Positions 23,866-29,272 of a DNA stretch of 29,272 nucleotides are shown one piece after another. The DNA is from Donghicola sp041224595 (GTDB lineage: Bacteria > Pseudomonadota > Alphaproteobacteria > Rhodobacterales > Rhodobacteraceae), in contig NZ_JBGFGN010000124.1 in assembly GCF_041224595.1 (NCBI RefSeq), positions 1-29,272 of the forward strand, in the 5' to 3' direction. The stretch's first letter is position 1; each line of letters opens with the position of its first letter. A program made the translations under genes and the position numbers. Under the pieces are notes generated by a model that was not told the origin of the DNA, did no database searches, and saw only the letters and a list, made by a program, of their open reading frames with translations.

Positions 23866-24738
23866 ATGGCCGACACCCACGCCCCCACGATGACACTGAC
23901 AGCCGATGGGATCGCAGGCCCCGAGACAGGGGCGATGCGCTATCCGGTCTCGCTCAGCCCGTCGGTGCTGCAAAGCATCGAGCGGACGCTTCGCGCGGGG
24001 CAGGAGTCGGGCACCGGTCTGATGCAGGTCTCGGCAGAGTTGATCGGTCTGTGCGGGACGGTCCGCCGGATGCAGGACATCCGCGAACCTCATCTGGTGC
24101 GGGCCGAGATTGCACGCGCGATCATCGATCTGAAATACCGTGTAGTGCAGCTGGATTATCCGCCATCGGTGGCTGAAAACCTGTGCCTCGTATTTGCGAT
24201 CGTGATCGACGAATTCATCCTGACCAGCGATTGGGGCAAGGAATCCGGCTGGGAGAACCTGACGCTGGTGGCTGACCTCTTCGGGTTCCGCGATGGCGGC
24301 GACCGGTTTTACAACATCGCGGAACGGGCCTTGATGCAGCCCAAGGCGCTGAACGAGTTTCTGCACCTGATCTACATCTTCCTGAAGCTGGGATATCGCG
24401 GCCGCTACACCGTCGGTCAGGAAAAAGAACGCGACCGCCTGATCCACCGGCTCGAGCGTGTAATCGACCACCCTGATCTGGAGGTCGCACCCACCCAGTT
24501 TGGCCGCGAAGTCCGCAAGACCCGTGCGTTGCGTCAGGCGATGCCATTCACCCGCAAGCTCTATTTCGCGGGGTTGGCGGTGCTGTTGATGGTGGGTTTC
24601 GTGGTCTCTGCCCGCTTTGCCGAAGAACGGACGGCGGCGCGCACTCTGGATCGGTTCCGCGCTGAAACCGGCAGCGGGACGACTCCTGTCTACGTCTATT
24701 CAAGCGAGACCAAGACGACGGTGGTGCGCAATGATTGA
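23866..24738 (+). CDS. tssL: TssL (DotU family) inner-membrane protein without OmpA domain
   Basis: The 290-residue C-tail-anchored protein has a cytoplasmic DotU-type helical domain (about 50-215; IVIDEFILTSDWGKESGW and FYNIAERALMQPKALNEFLH are diagnostic), one TM segment at about 231-251, and about 40 periplasmic residues. It lacks the peptidoglycan-binding OmpA-like extension found in some TssL proteins, and no TagL/TagP/TagN gene is visible, so cell-wall anchoring must come from elsewhere or is absent. TssL recruits TssK and forms the inner part of the membrane complex with TssM. Its stop overlaps tssM by 8 bases. Confidence 0.94.
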   Translation: MADTHAPTMTLTADGIAGPETGAMRYPVSLSPSVLQSIERTLRAGQESGTGLMQVSAELIGLCGTVRRMQDIREPHLVRAEIARAIIDLKYRVVQLDYPPSVAENLCLVFAIVIDEFILTSDWGKESGWENLTLVADLFGFRDGGDRFYNIAERALMQPKALNEFLHLIYIFLKLGYRGRYTVGQEKERDRLIHRLERVIDHPDLEVAPTQFGREVRKTRALRQAMPFTRKLYFAGLAVLLMVGFVVSARFAEERTAARTLDRFRAETGSGTTPVYVYSSETKTTVVRND

Positions 24739-27700
24739 TGCCGTCTTCCGCAAAGCAATGCGCCTCCGGATGGGGCTGTACACGTTCCTTGCGACGATTT
24801 CGCTGCTGTTCGCTGTGCTGACCTACTTTGCGGTGGGATTCGCTCAGGCGCGGATCTGGCTTTTGGTGGTGATCGCGGTGCTGGTGATCCTGTCGGTGAT
24901 CGTATCGGTTCTGGTGGTGGTCTACCGGAAATCCATCTGGCCCGACGATCCTGTGCGAGAGGCCGAAAAAGCCCTGAAACGCGATATGAAGCGGTTGGTC
25001 CGCAGCCTGTTTGCCGCCGCGCCGCGCATCGACAGCAAACTGTCGCGCGTTCCTGTGAACCTGTTCTTGCCGGTCTCTGCCTCGGATGACACCAGCTGTC
25101 TGACCGAGACGGGCTATACCGCTTTTGGCGAACCGCTGGTGCGGGATGGCGTGCGGCTCTCTCTTTGGGGATCCTCGACGGCGCTGGCCATCCGGTTCGA
25201 GTTGGCGGGCGGCGAAGAGGCGCCATCGGACGTAATCACCGCACTGGGAACGGCGCTCGTGCGGCACCGGCCCGCGATGCCGATGAACGCCATTTTTCTG
25301 GACATGGACTTGTCTGAACTGCCTGCGCTGGACGGTGTTAATCGGGACCGTATCGGGGTGATTAATCTGGTCCTGAACCGTCTGACCGAGAAACTGGCCG
25401 TCTCGCCGCCGCTGCACCTGATGCTGCGCGGATTAGAGCAGAACGAGGATTTGGTCCGCGCCGCGATCCTGACCGAGAGCATCGGCGAAGAGCGTGTTTT
25501 TGGCGGCTTCTTGCGCCACGATGGCGAAGAGCGCGGCAATCCGGTCCATGCCCTGTTCACGCAGATGATACAGCGCATCGAAACCCTGCGGCTGGACGCC
25601 TTGGAAAAGCAGCTTGCGCCGGATTTCTGCGCCTCTTTGATCAACGCGCCCTCGCAACTGCAGGCAATCGGGATGCAGACAGAGGCGGTAATCAAGCCGC
25701 TCATCCGACCCTTGCCCCCAAGAAAAGACCCGTTTGCCCTGCACAGCATCGCCTTTGCGGGCACGTCGTCGGGCGACAAACCCGCCGATTTCCTAACGCG
25801 GTTCTATGCGCAGCGGTATTTTCAGGATGGCGAGATGCCCGTCGCCTTGCCCGCGCCCGAGGGCAGCATCAGCGCCCGTCACGGCGGCGCGCTGGCCGCA
25901 GCCTACCGCACCGAAGCGTTCGCAATCGAGCCGAACCGCAGCCAGCTGTGGCGGCAGGATCTGAAGGGCAATCTGGTGACCGTGGCATTGACCGCCATCG
26001 TGGCCTTGTTCGGGACCGCGATGGTGATCAACATGCGCAACTACCGCGCGGTGAACACGCAGGTCGAAGAAGCGTTCGAGGATTATTTTCAGGCGATGGC
26101 GACCTCGGCCCAAGGGGCAGACGGGCTGAACACGCAAATCAATGCGCTCTACAAAATCCGGTCTTCGTTTGACGGATACGATGCCCTGCCCAAGCGGCCC
26201 ATCCCGGTGTGGCTTCCGAAAGGGTCGCTCGAGTCCTTCTATCAGCGCGCTTACGAGAAAGAGTTGACGGGCCCGTTCCAACTCGCGCTCGCCGACTATC
26301 TGGAAAAGGACCTGTTCGCCTACAACGCGCTGGCGGATGGGGTGACGCTGTTCTCTTTGGCCCTGAACGAGGCAGAGTTCTACACCAATCAGGCCAGCAA
26401 CGCCGAAGGTTTGACCACCTATTTCAGCCGTGCGCTTGCCGAAGAGGGGCAGGTCTCGGCCAAGGATACGACCTCCAGAGAGGCTCTGCTTGGGGACCTT
26501 TTTGCACTGAACCAGCCGCCGCCGGCACGGAATGCGGAACTGAACACCGTTGTGGCGAAAACTCTGACGGGGCAGAACACCGCGGACCTGCTCTACAAGC
26601 TGCTGCTGCGCGAGCCTGAATTTGCCGACCGTGTCGATCTGCGCGCCAGCCTTGGGCCTCGGTTCTCCGAGGTGTTCGAACCGCCAGAGGATCCCGCCAC
26701 CTATTTCGTGCAGCGCGCCTTTACCCGCGAAGGGTTCGACGCGATGTACCGGAACGGCGAAATCGCGGCCCTGCGGGACATGATTTCGAACTACGATTTG
26801 CTGGTCGGGCAGATGGAAGAGACCGAGATCGACAACCTGCTGCGGCGTGTCGGCGATTTGTATATGGCTGACTACATTGGTCGGTGGTCCGACTTCTTGG
26901 GTGCCCTGAAACTGCACGATGCCCGCGATTGGGAAGAGGCGCAGGTCCTGATGAAGGCGCTGGTCAACACCAGCGAAAACCCCGTGAAGAAACTGGTGAC
27001 GGCCCTGCAAAACGAGGTTGCGATCACCTTTCCACCGCCGCTGCCCCCCGCCAAGGATGGCGAGAAAGTGGACCCCATGGTGTTGGCCCGCTTCGAGCAG
27101 TTGCAGAATTCCCCGCAGGCGGTCGCGGCGCGCAATATCTCTGCCGCGTTTCAGGAATATCTGTTCACGCAGGACATATCGGGCAAGCAATTGACTCAGT
27201 TCGACATCCTGCTGGCCTATGCCCGAGAGGTCGCCGCTTGGCTGGATGCCGCCGTCGCCGCTGGCACCGGCACGGGCAAATTCCTGTTCGATCAACTGGT
27301 GAAATCCGAAAGCGCGACGCCGCTCGCGGTGCTGGACAACTTTGCGCAGCGCAGCGAATTGCCGATTGTGCGCAGCTTTGGCGTGGCCCTGTCGGGCACG
27401 CTGGACCGCGCCGCGATGAACTTTGTGCAGAGCTATGTGGACGGGCAATGGCAGCAGCGGGTGTACGATCCCTATGACTCGTTGCTGTCGACGATGTTCC
27501 CGTTCGACGAACAGGGCAGCAGCGAAATCACCCTTGCCGAGTTCACAGAAATCTTTGGCCCCGAAGGCGCGATCCAAGCCTTCAAGACGCAGTTCCTGTC
27601 GGCGTTCGAGGCGCAGCCTGGCACGTTCCAGATGCGGACGACCTTCCTGCCCCAGAACAGTATCGGCCTGTCATTCGAGACCGAAAAGATGCTGCTGCAG

Positions 27701-28162
27701 GCCCGAGAGATCACCGAGTCCGCGTTTGTCGACGGCAAGCCCTATGCGAAATTCCGGCTTCGCGTCAGCTACATGGACCCCGCTCTTAGCGAGATGAACC
27801 TTAGGTCTGGCGCGACCCTGCATCGCTTTGCCCACGGCCCCATGGCCTGGAGCGATCAGGCTTGGCCGCTTGCTGGCATGACCGACAGCGATCTGGATCT
27901 CAGCGTCTACATGCGCTCGCGGCCCGTGCTTGAAAAGCGGTTCATGGGCACTTGGTCCTGGTTCCGCCTAGCCGAGGCCGGCGCGGGCAGCATCGACCCC
28001 TCGACCGGGGTCGCCGAAACCACTCTGGATATCAACGGCAACCTGATGGCGTTGCAGTTTGATGTCGCCACCCGCAGCACGCCCTTTGCGCCGCGGTTTT
28101 TCTCTCGTTTCCGTTTGCCAGTACGTCTCTTCGAAACCTACGCCATCGAACCTACGCAATAG
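24731..28162 (+). CDS. tssM: TssM (IcmF family) inner-membrane core protein, Walker A lost
   Basis: The 1143-residue protein spans the inner membrane and reaches TssJ. TM1 and TM2 are at about 15-36 and 42-65, a cytoplasmic region at 66-415, TM3 at about 416-436, then a large periplasmic IcmF-related region ending in the TssJ-binding beta domain. The nucleotide-binding loop is unrecognisable: where homologues have a GPPGSGKT-type motif this protein has FLPVSASDDT at about 112-121, with no GK[ST]. Many TssM proteins have or lack ATPase activity, so this alone does not make it inactive. I start at the ATG at 24731, overlapping tssL; the open frame upstream to 24617 is antisense-free but lies wholly within tssL and has no family similarity. 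The last structural T6SS gene here. Confidence 0.94.
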   Translation: MIDAVFRKAMRLRMGLYTFLATISLLFAVLTYFAVGFAQARIWLLVVIAVLVILSVIVSVLVVVYRKSIWPDDPVREAEKALKRDMKRLVRSLFAAAPRIDSKLSRVPVNLFLPVSASDDTSCLTETGYTAFGEPLVRDGVRLSLWGSSTALAIRFELAGGEEAPSDVITALGTALVRHRPAMPMNAIFLDMDLSELPALDGVNRDRIGVINLVLNRLTEKLAVSPPLHLMLRGLEQNEDLVRAAILTESIGEERVFGGFLRHDGEERGNPVHALFTQMIQRIETLRLDALEKQLAPDFCASLINAPSQLQAIGMQTEAVIKPLIRPLPPRKDPFALHSIAFAGTSSGDKPADFLTRFYAQRYFQDGEMPVALPAPEGSISARHGGALAAAYRTEAFAIEPNRSQLWRQDLKGNLVTVALTAIVALFGTAMVINMRNYRAVNTQVEEAFEDYFQAMATSAQGADGLNTQINALYKIRSSFDGYDALPKRPIPVWLPKGSLESFYQRAYEKELTGPFQLALADYLEKDLFAYNALADGVTLFSLALNEAEFYTNQASNAEGLTTYFSRALAEEGQVSAKDTTSREALLGDLFALNQPPPARNAELNTVVAKTLTGQNTADLLYKLLLREPEFADRVDLRASLGPRFSEVFEPPEDPATYFVQRAFTREGFDAMYRNGEIAALRDMISNYDLLVGQMEETEIDNLLRRVGDLYMADYIGRWSDFLGALKLHDARDWEEAQVLMKALVNTSENPVKKLVTALQNEVAITFPPPLPPAKDGEKVDPMVLARFEQLQNSPQAVAARNISAAFQEYLFTQDISGKQLTQFDILLAYAREVAAWLDAAVAAGTGTGKFLFDQLVKSESATPLAVLDNFAQRSELPIVRSFGVALSGTLDRAAMNFVQSYVDGQWQQRVYDPYDSLLSTMFPFDEQGSSEITLAEFTEIFGPEGAIQAFKTQFLSAFEAQPGTFQMRTTFLPQNSIGLSFETEKMLLQAREITESAFVDGKPYAKFRLRVSYMDPALSEMNLRSGATLHRFAHGPMAWSDQAWPLAGMTDSDLDLSVYMRSRPVLEKRFMGTWSWFRLAEAGAGSIDPSTGVAETTLDINGNLMALQFDVATRSTPFAPRFFSRFRLPVRLFETYAIEPTQ

Positions 28163-28174
28163 GGAGTGCGGGAC

Positions 28175-28984
28175 ATGCCGGATGATGATCGTGATATCAA
28201 AGGAAACGCCACAGAAGCGTTCGAAGCCGTAAGCTGGCAAGTGGCTGGGGCGCTGACAGGGGACGCCGCTATGCCGCTCATGGCCTATCTTCAGATGGTC
28301 TACGAGATGGCCCGAGAGGTGAAATCGCCAGACGAGGAACTCGCATCCAACCCTCAGTTCATCATGAACGGGCATTCGGGCCGCGGCTCGCCCAAGACAA
28401 AGGGTTATTTCGGTTACCGTAAAGGGCTGTCGCTGTTTTCCTCTGCTGCAGGGTTCACAAGCAAGATTGCCTCGACTGCGACGCAGGTCGATGTGGGTGG
28501 CGTGCTCAAGGAAAGCAATGCGATCGGATCGTCTATCGGGCACCTGTGCAAAGTCCGCGCAACCGGTGCGCGCTACCGCCAGAGCGAAACGATCACCCGC
28601 TGGGTCGATGCAGTTCAAACGGCCAAGGGCCTGAAGATTGCTGTGCGCTCAGTGGATTTGGCTGGTGCGGCCATTCCGATTGGAGCCGTTGGGTTGGGCA
28701 CGGGGGTCGCGAGTGCTGTGGCTAAAGCGGGGATCAAGGTGACCATTGGGGGACTGATGGGCCGCGTCGCGATGGAGCTACACTGGCGTGCGTTCCAAGA
28801 GGTCACAATCAGTCGTGTCTTGGTGGCCCCGAATGGCAAAGCCGTGGGACCCGCGAGCGCGATCCTGTATGAGCTATTCACCAAACGTGGCATGACCCGC
28901 ATCTTCGGACAGCATGACATTGCCAACATGGTGAAGGAGCCTGCGGGATGGTTGGCCGTGCGCGACAAGCTGATGCTGATGTGA
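28175..28984 (+). CDS. Unrecognised protein after tssM, possible T6SS cargo or accessory factor
   Basis: A 269-residue protein that I cannot assign to a family. No signal peptide is seen. An acidic N terminus (1-60) and a Gly/Ser/Lys-rich stretch (65-105) are followed by a Gly/Ala-rich hydrophobic segment at about 160-200 (DLAGAAIPIGAVGLGTGVAS then KVTIGGLMGRVAM), resembling a membrane-inserting hairpin more than a standard TM. The C terminus is basic and mixed. I chose the ATG at 28175, with GGGAG eight bases upstream; a GTG at 28166 is also open. It follows tssM by 12 bases and overlaps a small downstream ORF by four bases, the arrangement expected of an effector with a partner. A pore-forming effector is one guess; an accessory factor is equally possible. 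Confidence 0.65.
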   Translation: MPDDDRDIKGNATEAFEAVSWQVAGALTGDAAMPLMAYLQMVYEMAREVKSPDEELASNPQFIMNGHSGRGSPKTKGYFGYRKGLSLFSSAAGFTSKIASTATQVDVGGVLKESNAIGSSIGHLCKVRATGARYRQSETITRWVDAVQTAKGLKIAVRSVDLAGAAIPIGAVGLGTGVASAVAKAGIKVTIGGLMGRVAMELHWRAFQEVTISRVLVAPNGKAVGPASAILYELFTKRGMTRIFGQHDIANMVKEPAGWLAVRDKLMLM

Positions 28985-29132
28985 GTGGCCGTCTGGCCGC
29001 TGCGCTTTCAGAGTTTGGGTTGGGGTGTGATGCGTTGCAAGAGCGGCTGGGTGGCCGCTCTTGGAAAGTTTTGTATTCTGGGCTGCCCCACGTCCTTAAG
29101 CTAGCGGCAGATGGCGGGGTTGACCGTTTGCA
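28981..29132 (+). pseudogene. Start of a coupled ORF, apparently cut by an IS21-type insertion
   Basis: A GTG at 28981 overlaps the previous stop (GTGA) and opens a frame of 50 host codons beginning VSGRLAAALSEFGLGCDALQ and containing RLGGRSWKVLYSGLP. At 29133 the sequence turns into the end of an IS21-type element, and the frame runs on to a stop at 29221-29223 inside it. The overlap and protein-like composition suggest a real gene that lost its 3' part, but the stretch is short and no family is recognised. It may have encoded a partner, such as an immunity protein, for the upstream gene. Confidence 0.4.
29041..29060 (+). terminator. GC-rich hairpin downstream of the operon, weak terminator candidate
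   Basis: GAGCGGC (29041-29047) and GCCGCTC (29054-29060) pair perfectly around a six-base loop, followed by TTGGAAAGTTTTG rather than a clean T tract. It lies within the short ORF starting at 28981. It could end operon transcription or be coincidental in coding sequence. Confidence 0.3.
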
Positions 29133-29139
29133 TGTCAAC

Positions 29140-29159
29140 GGCGGAGTAAAATTCGGCCA
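29140..29159 (+). repeat. IS21-type terminal repeat, first copy
   Basis: GGCGGAGTAAAATTCGGCCA is repeated 24 bases later with only two changes. IS21-family ends carry such repeats as transposase binding sites. Confidence 0.65.
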
Positions 29160-29163
29160 TTGT

Positions 29164-29183
29164 GGCGGAGCAAAAGTCGGCCA
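29164..29183 (+). repeat. IS21-type terminal repeat, second copy
   Basis: GGCGGAGCAAAAGTCGGCCA matches the first copy at 18 of 20 positions in direct orientation, with four bases between copies. Confidence 0.65.
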
Positions 29184-29242
29184 GTTTGGGGCGAGCGCCT
29201 TGGAGCGTGCGGCCCTCATATAGCAAGCCCGGTCCAAGGCGC

Positions 29243-29260
29243 ATTGGCCGTCAGGCCAAT
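29243..29260 (+). repeat. Perfect inverted repeat in the IS21-type terminal region
   Basis: ATTGGCC (29243-29249) and GGCCAAT (29254-29260) form a 7-bp dyad around GTCA. It could be an operator or a hairpin protecting the element from read-through transcription; nothing else supports a function. Confidence 0.4.
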
Positions 29261-29272
29261 TCTGTGAGGTTC

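Larger units (their letters stand above)
29133..29272. mobile_element. Terminus of an IS21-family element (rest beyond the window)
   Basis: From 29133 the sequence reads TGTCAACGGCGGAGTAAAAT, a typical IS21-family end starting with TGT, and then repeats the internal binding-site block, as these elements do at their termini (multiple sites for the IstA transposase). About 90 further bases without a gene continue to the window edge. Which end this is, and whether istA/istB are intact, cannot be told. Confidence 0.65.

Noticed and set aside
24617..24730. N-terminal extension of tssM
   Set aside because: The 38 extra codons are an Arg-rich reading of the end of tssL. IcmF-type similarity and the first TM follow the ATG at 24731.
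25793..27577. A 594-codon minus-strand open frame
   Set aside because: Antisense to tssM, with no ribosome site, no family resemblance and a composition rich in Gly, Arg, Gln and His typical of shadow frames.

Overview
The window is a nearly complete type VI secretion (T6SS) locus from an alphaproteobacterium, most likely Rhodobacterales (Roseobacter group). The inference rests on GC-rich coding sequence, dense ATGA/TGATG gene overlaps, IS3/IS5/IS21-type elements of kinds common in that group, and a T6SS with two tandem large sheath subunits as in Rhizobium and Agrobacterium imp loci. No rRNA, tRNA or CRISPR array was seen, and no species call is possible.

Layout. (1) 1-2340 is a mobile-element graveyard: the end of an IS3-family element inserted into a P4-type tyrosine recombinase gene, a small AlpA-like regulator, and a decayed IS5-family (IS427-like) transposase on the minus strand. 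(2) 2563-5340 is a short vgrG - DUF6931-like - PAAR module that builds the puncturing tip. (3) 5341-5590 is a promoter-like intergenic region with four short perfect inverted repeats. (4) 5591-28984 is one long plus-strand run of 19 genes with almost no gaps. It opens with three non-canonical genes: a two-TM sensor-like protein, a fusion of a periplasmic sensor plus HAMP to an MFS transporter, and an orphan PF04392-like periplasmic binding protein. The structural genes follow in the order tssA, hcp, tssB, tssC, a second tssC-like gene, tssE, tssF, tssG, tssH (clpV), a second periplasmic binding protein, fha, tssJ, tssK, tssL, tssM, and an unrecognised 269-residue protein. (5) After 28981 a coupled downstream ORF appears to be cut off at 29133 by the end of an IS21-family element that runs out of the window.

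How it works together. TssJLM form the membrane complex, TssEFGK with VgrG the baseplate, Hcp the tube, TssBC the contractile sheath, TssA the assembly cap or coordinator, and ClpV recycles the sheath. The FHA protein is probably a regulatory scaffold, but its kinase and phosphatase partners are not in the window. TssL has no peptidoglycan-binding domain and TssM has lost a recognisable Walker A motif.

The least explained part is the set of sensing and solute-binding genes built into the operon: two related periplasmic sensor modules, one fused to a transporter, and two orphan binding proteins without ABC permease or ATPase genes. These may tie T6SS deployment to an extracellular solute. The terminal gene pair after tssM is the best candidate for cargo or accessory function, because the vgrG module carries no effector. 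These functional readings are inference from sequence and context only.
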